Shown here piece after piece: positions 22,845-30,559 of a stretch of 36,616 nt of DNA. How positions within the stretch are numbered: the stretch's first letter is position 1; the number at the start of each line of letters is the position of its first letter. Made by a program: the position numbers and the translations under genes. The DNA lies in NCBI GenBank assembly GCA_035293765.1, contig DATGMF010000007.1:1-36616 (forward strand). The letters are read 5' to 3'. The stretch is from DASRHT01 sp035293765 (GTDB lineage Bacteria > Chloroflexota > Ktedonobacteria > Ktedonobacterales > Ktedonobacteraceae). The notes below the pieces were generated by a model. That model made no database searches and was not told the origin of the DNA. It saw only the letters and a list, made by a program, of their open reading frames with translations.

Positions 22845-24524
22845 ATGGAAAAACAGCCTCGCCTGTTTGATGTTTGTATTGTTTGCGCTCTATATGAAGA
22901 GGCCAGTGCGCTCATTGATGAGTTCCAGCTACACTACGCAGTATCTTTTACTCAAGCCTTTAGTCGTTTAGATCAATATGAATACAGATGGTCCACAATT
23001 CAGAATAATTGCGGAGAACCTCTAACGGTGTTGGTGAGTTGGCTGCCTGAGAGCGGCCCTGTGCGTACAGGTTTAGATCTCAGGCCCTTTCTGGAGGAGT
23101 TCCGCCCTCGTTTCGCTGCCATGACAGGCTTCTGCGCAGGCTATCAAGAAAAAGTCCATCTAGGTGACCTTGTCATTGCTGAATATGCCTATCATTATGA
23201 AGAAGGGAAGATAGTGAGCGGATCAGATGGACAGCAGCACCAGCCGGAACTGAAAACGGCCCATCCAACAGCCCGCGTGCTTCAATATGTGAAAGGCTTT
23301 GACGGCTGGCGAAAACCGGTCGATGCATTGAAATGTCGCCTATTGAATGATTTTGCACAATCAGAGCGCCATATAGCTCCGATGGCGTCAGGGATGGCTG
23401 TCCGTGCAGACAATCTATTTCCCTGGTTGACTGAGTATCGGAACCGCAAAACGCTTGGGCTTGACATGGAGGCCGCCACTTTCTATCTCGCGCTTCGTTC
23501 CTTGCCACAGTCTCACGCACTGGTCGTCAAAGGCGTGTGTGACTACGCGGATGGACAGAAGAATGACAACTATCATGACTACGCCGCCCGCGCCTCTGCC
23601 GTCTACATGCTGCACTTTATCCAAGAATACGTCACACAACAAACGATGCCTCGACGAGATGACTCGGATCGTGTAGCGATTTCTGGCGACGCGGATGTAC
23701 CTCTTCGGATCAAGACTTCTCCCACATTAAAAGAAAGTAACAATGATATGCTATCGAGTAATAAAATAAAGGAATTTGATGTTTTTCTTTGCCATAACAG
23801 CCTTGATAAGGAAGAGGTCAGAGAAATTGGACGGCAATTACAAAAAGAGCAGATCAGACCCTGGTTAGATGAATGGGAATTGTTGCCAGGATGCCCCTGG
23901 CAGCGTGCATTGGAAGACCAGATAGCGCACATCAAATCGGCTGCGATCTTCTTTGGCGCTCATGGCATAAGAAACTGGCACTGGCTTGAAGCGGAAGCTT
24001 TTCTGCGTGAATTTGTCAGCCGTGGCTGTCCCGTCATCCCCGTAATTATGAGCAGCGCCCCTTCAGAACCGGAGATCCCTCTTTTTTTAAAGGGCATGAT
24101 GTGGGTTGATTTTCGTCAAGAGAGGCCAGATCCTCTGCACCAATTGATCCGGGGTATTCGTGGCGCTCATGGACCAGACCCGGGAGTTGTTCATCCCCCA
24201 ATCAAGCCAACGAAGATACGTGCGACGTACCAACCTTCTAGAGAAGGTAACAAAGGCATGATTCTTTTTCTTTTAAATGGGACAGAACACGCTCTGGAAT
24301 ATATGCGCAGGGATAATCTCTCCCACCAGATCTTTTTTCTCAAACGCAAAGAGCAGGAACTGGTGAGGCTGTTGATGCCTTTTGCCACGCTCAAGTCATT
24401 GGAGAAATGCGCGGAATTTCAAATTGATGGTGTTGACTGCCGTTTCACTATCAAAATGAGCGCGGTCACGAGTATTATGAGTGTCAAATTGGAAATTGGG
24501 GGGGTAGAGGTTTTTCGTACGTAG
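22845..24524 (+). CDS. Nucleoside-phosphorylase-like domain fused to a TIR domain, with an unknown C-terminal domain
   Basis: The 559-residue protein has three parts. Residues 1-265 are a PNP/MTA-nucleosidase-fold domain: CIVCALYEEASAL at the start, TGFCAGY (95-100), GLDMEAATFY with Glu209 at the ribose site, and KGVCDYADGQKND with catalytic-type Asp233. Residues about 309-430 are a TIR domain (FDVFLCHNSLDKEEV; RPWLDEWELLPGCPWQ; WHWLEAEAFLREF with candidate NADase Glu384; CPVIPVIM). The last ~100 residues, with alternating strands and FFLKRKEQELVRLL, are unassigned. TIR domains of bacterial immune proteins cleave NAD+ or make signal nucleotides, and PNP-type domains occur in NLR-like conflict proteins. 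I infer nucleotide sensing by the first part and effector action by TIR. ATG 22845 has a weak site; GTG 22824 is possible. Confidence 0.85.
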   Translation: MEKQPRLFDVCIVCALYEEASALIDEFQLHYAVSFTQAFSRLDQYEYRWSTIQNNCGEPLTVLVSWLPESGPVRTGLDLRPFLEEFRPRFAAMTGFCAGYQEKVHLGDLVIAEYAYHYEEGKIVSGSDGQQHQPELKTAHPTARVLQYVKGFDGWRKPVDALKCRLLNDFAQSERHIAPMASGMAVRADNLFPWLTEYRNRKTLGLDMEAATFYLALRSLPQSHALVVKGVCDYADGQKNDNYHDYAARASAVYMLHFIQEYVTQQTMPRRDDSDRVAISGDADVPLRIKTSPTLKESNNDMLSSNKIKEFDVFLCHNSLDKEEVREIGRQLQKEQIRPWLDEWELLPGCPWQRALEDQIAHIKSAAIFFGAHGIRNWHWLEAEAFLREFVSRGCPVIPVIMSSAPSEPEIPLFLKGMMWVDFRQERPDPLHQLIRGIRGAHGPDPGVVHPPIKPTKIRATYQPSREGNKGMILFLLNGTEHALEYMRRDNLSHQIFFLKRKEQELVRLLMPFATLKSLEKCAEFQIDGVDCRFTIKMSAVTSIMSVKLEIGGVEVFRT

Positions 24525-24574
24525 TCCTTGTGACCGCCTTTCAACCTCCTCGATGAGAGCCGATTGCATTGCTC

Positions 24575-24679
24575 TAGACTTGTTATGTCCCCTAACAAGC
24601 GTCGGACATCTTTAGTCTCCAACAATCCTATTGACAGTCCCCAACACAAGTCTACGTGAAAAGCTGAACATGGGCAACC
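24575..24679 (-). promoter_or_regulatory. Orphan copy of the MalT-type promoter-leader block
   Basis: This copy is about 91% identical to 20620-20725, in the same orientation, with the three GTCCCC-type motifs at 24587, 24615 and 24637. No MalT-like gene follows it on the minus strand. It faces the 3' end of the PNP-TIR gene, about 50 bases away. It is either the remains of a lost regulator gene or a mobile/duplicated control element. Bases 24525-24574 hold nothing else I recognise. Confidence 0.7.
24649..24677 (-). promoter_or_regulatory. Promoter within the orphan block, antisense to the PNP-TIR gene
   Basis: TTGCCC (24672-24677) and TAGACT (24649-24654) are 17 bases apart on the minus strand. 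The -10 differs from copy 1 by one base (TATACT becomes TAGACT), which should weaken it. A transcript from here would run antisense into the 3' end of the TIR gene. Confidence 0.45.
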
Positions 24680-24706
24680 TGTTTTTCTGTCTCCATTCAC
24701 TAAAAA

Positions 24707-24726
24707 TTCACCCTGCGAAGGGTGAA
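24707..24726 (+). promoter_or_regulatory. GNRA-capped hairpin in the leader of the P47-like operon
   Basis: The arms TTCACCCT and AGGGTGAA pair perfectly over eight bases around a GCGA loop. The same TCACCCT motif recurs once more at 24733-24739, offering an alternative pairing partner for AGGGTGA. It could be an RNA switch between two folds or a protein operator. Confidence 0.45.
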
Positions 24727-24798
24727 GACAGCTCACCCTGCTAATCCCTATACTTCCTACATGAACAGTCGTACAGCAGATGAAAAGGAGAACAAAGC

Positions 24799-24906
24799 AT
24801 GATTGTGACGCCGAAACCTTGTAGAGCACACGTTCCTGGACAATGGACTTGTAGACGCGCAATATCCTATCAAGTAGTTTTCCCTCAAGGAGGAGATCAT
24901 GAGTAA
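24799..24906 (+). CDS. Possible 35-residue leader peptide overlapping the P47-like gene
   Basis: AAAAGGAG lies nine bases before an ATG that opens 35 codons (MIVTPKPCRAHVPGQWTCRR, ending QGGDHE). The TAA stop falls at 24904-24906, so the ORF overlaps the start of the next gene by eight bases. This arrangement suits translational coupling. The residue composition (Cys, Arg, Pro-rich) does not match a known family, so it may be only a regulatory ORF or chance. Confidence 0.4.
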   Translation: MIVTPKPCRAHVPGQWTCRRAISYQVVFPQGGDHE

Positions 24907-26299
24907 TGACTATATGAATGGCTGGGATACAATGGTTGCCACCTCCCAGGCCAATGTGAACAAAGCCCTGGTTCTCGCTTACAACGATGATAAGCTGCCT
25001 CATCATGCAACAGGTGCATTCACCATCAAGATGTTCGGCATGGAATTCCCGGCCTATATTGACGCCGACCTCGGCCCCTGGAACCTTGCTGGCGGCAGCG
25101 GCAAACTGGTCATCGTCGAGATTCCTTTCACCGGCGGCACAATGACTATAGGAAATATCACCTATCCGCTCGCGGGCGTTCTTCTCGATGTGACGTGTTT
25201 ACTCACCGAGATCAAATCACCCATTGAGCACGAAGATGGTAGTTCCGATTACATCTTCCAGATCAATTTTGTTTCCCCTGATGCAATCCAGGCGGTTCAG
25301 GTCAAAAACCCTCCTCCCGGCATTGATCAGAATACTATCGATATCGTCCTGCTGAATTTCCTCAAAGAAACTCTGGGCGGCAATACCTATGATATCGCCA
25401 CCGTCAATCTGAATGGCGCTCAACAAGACTATGCCTATATCATCCCAACATTGTGTGAATACGCCATCGATACCAATACCGCCGATCCAAACAGCTCGGT
25501 TTTTGGCTTCCAGATGCTGACGATTAACACGGTTCCTGGGAATCAGGACATCGCCAGAGGCACCATTCCGGTAGGAACGCCAACCTGTGATTCGGCAGTC
25601 CTCCTATCGAATCAAATTTTTGTGCAGTACATTCTGATGCCCGGCATTGTCTCCTCTCTAGGGGTCTCAGCGGACCATCTCATGCCAGTGTACAATGCAG
25701 GCTCCTGGCAGGTTGTGAATAATGGCGACATCACTCTGAATATGGATTACAATCCCGTGCTGTCTTCCTTCAACGCTGTGATCAACAACAATTTGCTGGA
25801 TATCAGCCTGACCGGGCATGTCGAGGCTTCGCCGGGCATCACGATCAATTTCAATGCCACTGCTACCTATCAACTCCAACTGACAAACAGCGGCACCACA
25901 CAGACGCTCGATCTGGTGCAGGTCTCTCACGATTCGAGCACGTCCGTCGATGTTGCCACCTGGGTGTACATCACAACCGCGGGACTGGCCGCGCTGATGA
26001 CGCTCGTTATGGGTCCCATTGCGGGCGGACTTGTCGCAGCAGTCGAGGCGTTAATCGTTTACATCGTCGCCACGGTTGCTAATAACAAAGCCGGAGAGCT
26101 GCTCGCCAACAGCCTGCCGCTTACCATCTCCTCTAATGTTACCTGGACATATATGGAGGTCTTCACCATCGAACAGGCACTGATGCCTATGCCCCTGCAA
26201 CTGGGAGGCATCATCCCGGTGCTCAACGATGTGCCGACGCAAGACGCTCACGCGACAGTGGGGGCGCAGAATCCCCAGATTGAAAATCACGCACGCTGA
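24899..26299 (+). CDS. P47/OrfX-like TULIP-superfamily protein
   Basis: The 466-residue product opens YMNGWDTMVATSQANVNKAL, the NGWD...VNK pattern that begins P47 proteins of clostridial neurotoxin clusters. It continues with DLGPWNLAGGSGKLVIVEIP, matching the W-GG-L-PI block of that family. The body is a long run of beta strands consistent with the lipid-binding TULIP fold. Near residues 355-400 a hydrophobic stretch (TTAGLAALMTLVMGPIAGGL) could insert in or lie along a membrane, as a comparable segment does in family members. No signal peptide is seen. AAGGAGGAGATC gives a strong start. P47/OrfX proteins accompany botulinum-like and insecticidal toxins, but no such toxin gene follows here; the next gene is a small one 31 bases downstream. 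Confidence 0.8.
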   Translation: MSNDYMNGWDTMVATSQANVNKALVLAYNDDKLPHHATGAFTIKMFGMEFPAYIDADLGPWNLAGGSGKLVIVEIPFTGGTMTIGNITYPLAGVLLDVTCLLTEIKSPIEHEDGSSDYIFQINFVSPDAIQAVQVKNPPPGIDQNTIDIVLLNFLKETLGGNTYDIATVNLNGAQQDYAYIIPTLCEYAIDTNTADPNSSVFGFQMLTINTVPGNQDIARGTIPVGTPTCDSAVLLSNQIFVQYILMPGIVSSLGVSADHLMPVYNAGSWQVVNNGDITLNMDYNPVLSSFNAVINNNLLDISLTGHVEASPGITINFNATATYQLQLTNSGTTQTLDLVQVSHDSSTSVDVATWVYITTAGLAALMTLVMGPIAGGLVAAVEALIVYIVATVANNKAGELLANSLPLTISSNVTWTYMEVFTIEQALMPMPLQLGGIIPVLNDVPTQDAHATVGAQNPQIENHAR

Positions 26300-26330
26300 A
26301 AGAAATGCGCAAAGAAAAAGGAGTCGATCT

Positions 26331-26747
26331 ATGAGTTATGAAATGCCAGTTGTTGTTCGCTTCTCAAAAGAAGAATTCGCCCGGGCGGCAGGTCGTCCTG
26401 TTGACGATCCGAACGTCCAGCATATCGGGGACGTCTCGGTGGTCTTGCGCGCGATTGGTCAGCCCGCAGCCCCTGCGCACGCCACGAGCGCCGCTTCCGT
26501 GGCAACGCACCCGGCGGTCGCGCAAACGCCTGGAGCGGCTGAGGCTCTGCAAGCACTGGAAACGCTGTTCAAACCGGTGGAAGAAAAGCTGTTCCAACGT
26601 TTGCGCTCGAACCCGGGGCTGGGAAAACGCTTCGTCCTGAATCCACTGGGAACGCTGGAAGAGCTTGGCCTGCTTGACGCCTCGACCAAAGACCAGGTAC
26701 AGGCGCACGCTAACACCCTCGCATCTCTCTTCCCGACGAAGAAGTAA
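26331..26747 (+). CDS. Unrecognised 138-residue protein downstream of the P47-like gene
   Basis: AAAGGAG precedes the ATG. The protein has an N-terminal segment (VVVRFSKEEFARAAGRPVDD), an Ala/Pro/Thr-rich middle (about 48-75), and a helical C-terminus with KRFVLNPLGTLEELGLLD. That end slightly recalls the leader regions of nitrile-hydratase-like peptide precursors (NPxxxLEELG), but no core peptide or modification gene is present, so I do not claim it. It shares a transcript with the P47-like gene, ends just before a strong terminator, and may be its partner or chaperone. Confidence 0.6.
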   Translation: MSYEMPVVVRFSKEEFARAAGRPVDDPNVQHIGDVSVVLRAIGQPAAPAHATSAASVATHPAVAQTPGAAEALQALETLFKPVEEKLFQRLRSNPGLGKRFVLNPLGTLEELGLLDASTKDQVQAHANTLASLFPTKK

Positions 26748-26775
26748 ACGTGCGGTAAGCCGAACCCTTGAGAAA

Positions 26776-26820
26776 AGGATAGACGGGATAACATGTTGTC
26801 CTATCTATCCTCTTTGTATT
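26776..26820. terminator. Bidirectional intrinsic terminator between convergent genes
   Basis: Arms 26776-26792 and 26795-26811 pair at 16 of 17 positions, counting two wobble pairs. CTTTGTATT follows on the plus strand and TTTTCTC follows on the minus strand. It sits between the 138-residue gene ending at 26747 and the monooxygenase gene ending at 26848, so it can serve both. Confidence 0.75.
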
Positions 26821-26847
26821 CAACGACGCTGGCTCCTGCTGCCATAT

Positions 26848-28395
26848 TTAAGAAAGAAGCGCCTGCGTTGCTCCTTCCCCCATCCCCTTTTCCGCTGGCT
26901 CGTTCGGTCGCGCGTGATCGCCAGGACGCGTAAACTCCATTGTGCCGTCGTTGACGCTGCTGAAGCGCAAACTCCACACGTCACGCAGGTAATTCTGATG
27001 CATCCTCCAGGGGTTGCTCGGTCCCTGGCGCGGCATTATGTCGCCTGCGCGCTGTACATAGCCCGAGGTAAACCCTACCAGCATCGGCTCTTCTGCGATC
27101 CCCTGCTCCCTGAGGCGCGGGGTACATTGGGCGTAACCATGCCGATCCATGTAGTTCAAGATTCGGCACACGCGCTGCGTGATGAGCTCGCACTTCAGCG
27201 TCCAGGAGGCGTTGATGTAGCCAAAGACGAAGGCAAGGTTGGGAACATCGCGGTACATCATGCCTCTATAGATGAGCATTTTTGAGGAATCCACGGGGCT
27301 ACCATCGACGACGAGTTGTACGCCGCTCATGAGCTTCATAGTCAGACCGGTGGCGGTTACGATGATGTCCGCGGCCAGTTCATCGCCGGAACGCAGCTTG
27401 ATGCCCTTTTCGGTGAAGGTCTCAATATGGTCCGTGACAATCGAGACGTTGCCGGATTTGAGCGCGGTGAAGAAGTCCCCGTTTGGCGCTAAACACAGCC
27501 GTTGATCCCAGGGATTGTACTTTGGCGTCAAATGTGTGTCGATGTCGTATCCGTCGCCAAGCTCCTGGCGCACCATGTCCAGCAGTCGCTTCTTCGCCAG
27601 CTCGGGTCGGCGGCGGGTGAGGGCATAGAAGTAGATGCCAAAGAGAATCGATTGCCAGCGCCCAAGATGATGGATCAGCCTGGCCGACAGAGGGCCGCGT
27701 TTCCCTCCATCTTCTTTCACGGGCCGCGCCACAATATAGGTCGGAGAACGCTGAAGCATCGTGACGTGGGCAGCCTGCTCTGCCATCGCCGGGATTAACG
27801 TGACGGCTGTTGCCCCGCTCCCGATGACGACGACCCGCTTGCCCTTATAGTCGAGATCTTCAGGCCAGTGCTGCGGATGAACGATCTGTCCGGCAAAGCG
27901 TTCAACGCCAGGCCATTCAGGCGTATATCCGTGCTCATAATCGTAGTAGCCGGTACACATACATAGAAAATTGCAGGTAACAGTGATGGCCTCTTGCTCC
28001 GGCCCACGTACGGCCTCAACCGTCCAGCGCGCGTCCGCAGAAGACCAGGCGGCACGCCGCACCCGGTGGTTGAACCTGATCTGCCGGTCAATGCCAAACG
28101 TCGCCGCAGTCTCACGCAGGTACTGCAAGATAGATGGCCCATCGGCAATCACCCTGGCATCCTGCCAGGGACGAAAGTTGTATCCAAGCGTGTACATATC
28201 AGAGTCGGAACGCACGCCCGGATACTGGAACAAATCCCACGTCCCGCCGCTCGCTTCACGGCCCTCAAAAATAGCATAGCGCTTCTGTGGGCAACGTGCC
28301 TGTAGATAATAGGCCATGCAGACCCCGGAGATGCCGGCTCCGACAATCAGGACGTCCAGGTGCTCAATCGCCCTATTTTTCTCTTCTGCGCTCAT
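26848..28395 (-). CDS. Flavin-containing monooxygenase (Baeyer-Villiger type)
   Basis: This 515-residue FAD- and NADPH-dependent enzyme inserts oxygen into organic substrates. The FAD site is DVLIVGAGISGVCMAYYL (GAGISG at 20-25). The fingerprint region reads FAGQIVHPQHWPEDLDYKGK, close to the FxGxxxHxxxW signature, followed by the NADPH site VVVIGSGATAVTL. A further conserved FQYPGVRSDSDMYTLGYNF motif matches Baeyer-Villiger and FMO-like enzymes. The substrate is not predictable. Start 28395 is chosen because AAAGGAG would lie directly against the earlier Met at 28401. It follows the MBL-fold gene by 68 bases, in the same direction. Confidence 0.92.
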   Translation of the reverse strand: MSAEEKNRAIEHLDVLIVGAGISGVCMAYYLQARCPQKRYAIFEGREASGGTWDLFQYPGVRSDSDMYTLGYNFRPWQDARVIADGPSILQYLRETAATFGIDRQIRFNHRVRRAAWSSADARWTVEAVRGPEQEAITVTCNFLCMCTGYYDYEHGYTPEWPGVERFAGQIVHPQHWPEDLDYKGKRVVVIGSGATAVTLIPAMAEQAAHVTMLQRSPTYIVARPVKEDGGKRGPLSARLIHHLGRWQSILFGIYFYALTRRRPELAKKRLLDMVRQELGDGYDIDTHLTPKYNPWDQRLCLAPNGDFFTALKSGNVSIVTDHIETFTEKGIKLRSGDELAADIIVTATGLTMKLMSGVQLVVDGSPVDSSKMLIYRGMMYRDVPNLAFVFGYINASWTLKCELITQRVCRILNYMDRHGYAQCTPRLREQGIAEEPMLVGFTSGYVQRAGDIMPRQGPSNPWRMHQNYLRDVWSLRFSSVNDGTMEFTRPGDHARPNEPAEKGMGEGATQALLS

Positions 28396-28463
28396 ATCCA
28401 TCTCCTTTTATCTGTCCCTGCTTTCTTCATGCAAACCATTCTCAATATCCTGATCGCCTGCAA

Positions 28464-29477
28464 TTATGCATCGACCGGTAGCTTCGCGCTACGCTGATAG
28501 ACGGTTACGCCATCCTGGAGTTGCCTGCTGACCTGCTGCCGCTTCACCAGATAATCCAGGTGCGAGCAGGTTTCATCGAGAGCCGAACTGCGCTCGAAGA
28601 GCGAAAGCCGCTGCCAGCCGTCCTGTGCGCGTTTCCATGAGAGGTTGCCTGCAATGTCATAGGCCGTCTGCTCGTCCTCTGCCAGCACGCGTAGAACCTC
28701 TTCCAGACGGCGCTGGTGATGCTCCTCAAGCTCATCGACACGCGCGGCAAGGTTCGCAATGGGCCTGCCGTGTCCTGGCAACACAAAACGCGCCGGGAGA
28801 TTACGCACAGCCTGCAACGAGCGCAGGTAATCGCCCAGCGCGTCACCGTCCGGCTCGTCGCTGCGCCCGATGTGCGGGCTGATATGCTCCAGCACATGAT
28901 CGCTGGTAATTAACAATGCGCGCTGCGGCTCATAGAGACAGACGAGCCCGGCGCTATGTCCCGGCGTCCAGATTACCTCGAAGTGGAACGGGCTCCAGTC
29001 CAGCTGCTCGCCTCCCTCAAGCAGCACATCGGGCCAGAAGGTTGGCATTTGCATGCTCATGCGCCTCCCCTGGTTGATGATGGCTTCCAGTTCGTCCGCA
29101 GGCATGCCGCCGCTGCGCAGCCATGCGAGCCAGGCCGCGCGCCTGCTTTCCAGTTCCTCCCGACTGAACCTGAGATAACGGGCATCAAGGCGGTGCATCA
29201 GCAGGCGCGCACCGGATTCCTGCACCAGGCGCTCGGTCAGCCCAATGTGATCCGTGTGGTTATGCGTCACCAGGATCTCTCTGATGTCTCCGACCTGTAC
29301 ACCGATTTCATGCAGTTCATTCACCAGCGCTTCATAAGCTTCCGCCGTATTCCACGCGCAATCGATCAGCCTGACGCCTGCTGGACCGAGCACGGCGTAG
29401 ACATTGACGCGCTTCGGCGACGAGCGCGGGTGCATGATCGCAATACGATAGAGGCCAGGGATGATTTCTTCTGCCAT
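28464..29477 (-). CDS. MBL-fold metal-dependent hydrolase
   Basis: This 337-residue cytosolic protein has the metallo-beta-lactamase motif THNHTDH, with further metal ligands in the HSAGLVCLY and PGHGRPI regions. It opens MAEEIIPGLYRIAIMHPRSS, usual for thioesterase/lactonase-like members that act on thioesters or lactones. The C-terminal ~80 residues form a helical LACTB2-like winged region (YDIAGNLSWKR). GGAAGG lies a little far (13 bases) from the ATG at 29477, but earlier Met codons are worse. It is first in an operon with the monooxygenase; a lactone from a Baeyer-Villiger reaction would be a plausible substrate, which is inference. Confidence 0.87.
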   Translation of the reverse strand: MAEEIIPGLYRIAIMHPRSSPKRVNVYAVLGPAGVRLIDCAWNTAEAYEALVNELHEIGVQVGDIREILVTHNHTDHIGLTERLVQESGARLLMHRLDARYLRFSREELESRRAAWLAWLRSGGMPADELEAIINQGRRMSMQMPTFWPDVLLEGGEQLDWSPFHFEVIWTPGHSAGLVCLYEPQRALLITSDHVLEHISPHIGRSDEPDGDALGDYLRSLQAVRNLPARFVLPGHGRPIANLAARVDELEEHHQRRLEEVLRVLAEDEQTAYDIAGNLSWKRAQDGWQRLSLFERSSALDETCSHLDYLVKRQQVSRQLQDGVTVYQRSAKLPVDA

Positions 29478-29835
29478 AAAAATATTGGTATCCTTCCAGG
29501 ACTGAGGGTCGAACTCGTCCGGCCCCAGAGCGCATGGCAAGCGTTCCTACCCCGCTTGATACCTGCATGCATTCAACTGTTTTAAAATCGAACTTTGTTC
29601 AATAGAAAACATACCACGCCGTTGATGGAAAAGTCAAGGGTGATTGTCGTTTCTCTTTCCACACCTTGACTCGTCTTTGACTACTCGATGACCTTCATTC
29701 CGCCTTCGTTTCATGTTTTACTTGAAGTGGACACAGTCACCTATAGCGAAAACATTTTCAGCAGCAAGGCCCCGGTTTCTCCTCTCAAGGGAAACGAGCG
29801 CCTTTCTTGACCAATGACCAGAAAGGAATACGTTC
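29478..29835. other. Divergent intergenic region between the MBL-fold and zinc-ribbon genes
   Basis: It holds the minus-strand promoter at 29609-29638. On the plus-strand side, two TTTGACT/TTGACT-like hexamers (around 29667-29682) and a TATAGC near 29751 could be promoter parts for the zinc-ribbon gene, but spacing is not decisive. No gene is seen. Confidence 0.4.
29609..29638 (-). promoter_or_regulatory. Sigma-70-type promoter for the MBL-fold/monooxygenase operon
   Basis: On the minus strand TTGACT (29633-29638) and TATGTT (29609-29614) are 18 bases apart. Transcription would start about 125 bases before the ATG at 29477. The sequence just downstream is AT-rich. Confidence 0.55.
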
Positions 29836-30351
29836 ATGCCAACAGCTCTTTGTGAAAATTGCAAATGTGTCTTTAATGATGATTCTCTCACAGAATGCCC
29901 AAATTGCGACAGCCGCTCGTATGATTATCCGAATGAAGACCTCTCCTACTGTCCCAACAAGAAGTGCGACTACTACCTCATAGGCCAGGACACCACCTCA
30001 CCCCACTGTCAATATTGCAGCACCGACAGCAGCAAAACCCGCCTGCTTGATGCTGATGGCCTTGACACGCTGATTGTAGAGCCAGAAAAAACGCTAACGA
30101 AGGGTGATCGACAGTTAAAAGCCGTGCTCCAGCAAGCAGAAAGCTTCATCAGCAGCTCTGGCTCCCATCATCGCTCGAAGGGTGGCTCGCATACGTCCTC
30201 CGCTACCGAGAAACACAGCGGCGCCATGAAAGGGAAGAAGAACGTGCGGACCAAATACATCGAACGCTTGCAGGAGGCCATCTCCAAAGCCACGGATAAA
30301 TCCCTGAAGGAAGAGGGCGAGAAAATGATCAAGAGCATGGAGAACAAGTAA
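29836..30351 (+). CDS. Zinc-ribbon protein of unknown function
   Basis: The 171-residue product has four CxxC-type pairs within the first 60 residues: CENCKC, CPNCDS, CPNKKCDYY and CQYCSTD. These suggest two rubredoxin-like zinc knuckles. After a linker with a Ser/His/Gly-rich stretch (SSSGSHHRSKGGSHTSS), the C-terminus is a Lys-rich helix that could bind nucleic acid or another protein. AAAGGAA precedes the ATG. It stands alone between a divergent operon and the two-component genes, and no family can be named. Confidence 0.7.
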   Translation: MPTALCENCKCVFNDDSLTECPNCDSRSYDYPNEDLSYCPNKKCDYYLIGQDTTSPHCQYCSTDSSKTRLLDADGLDTLIVEPEKTLTKGDRQLKAVLQQAESFISSSGSHHRSKGGSHTSSATEKHSGAMKGKKNVRTKYIERLQEAISKATDKSLKEEGEKMIKSMENK

Positions 30352-30358
30352 AAGCTGT

Positions 30359-30474
30359 GTCAATGCACACGTTATCGCCGCCAAAATTTCCTTATAGTCT
30401 TGTGAATGAGCCAGCTTACACGGAACTCATGGAGATAATCAGGGAAAAGCGACCGGGATAATGTGTGCATTGAT
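30359..30474. mobile_element. Possible MITE (116 bp with 18-bp inverted ends)
   Basis: The ends at 30359-30376 and 30457-30474 are inverted copies matching at 16 of 18 bases, with the core TCAATGCACAC in both. The interior has no gene. No target duplication is obvious. A long-range stem in the RNA is the alternative reading. It lies between the zinc-ribbon stop and the response-regulator start, so it may carry or disturb the promoter of the latter. Confidence 0.4.
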
Positions 30475-30559
30475 AGCCAGGTGCCATTGAAATGTGCCAG
30501 GGGAAAAGCTTTCATGATATGATGGGAAGGTGGACGATACAAAGATTGGAGGTGGATCG

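Noticed and set aside
24419..25006. A 195-codon minus-strand frame over the orphan promoter block
   Set aside because: It only translates the repeated leader and is antisense to the P47-like start. The similarity to the MalT upstream frame comes from the DNA repeat, not from a protein.
26331..26747. A modified-peptide (nitrile-hydratase-leader type) precursor
   Set aside because: Only a weak NPxxxLEELG resemblance is present, with no core peptide, no Gly-Gly-type cleavage site and no cyclodehydratase or radical SAM gene nearby.
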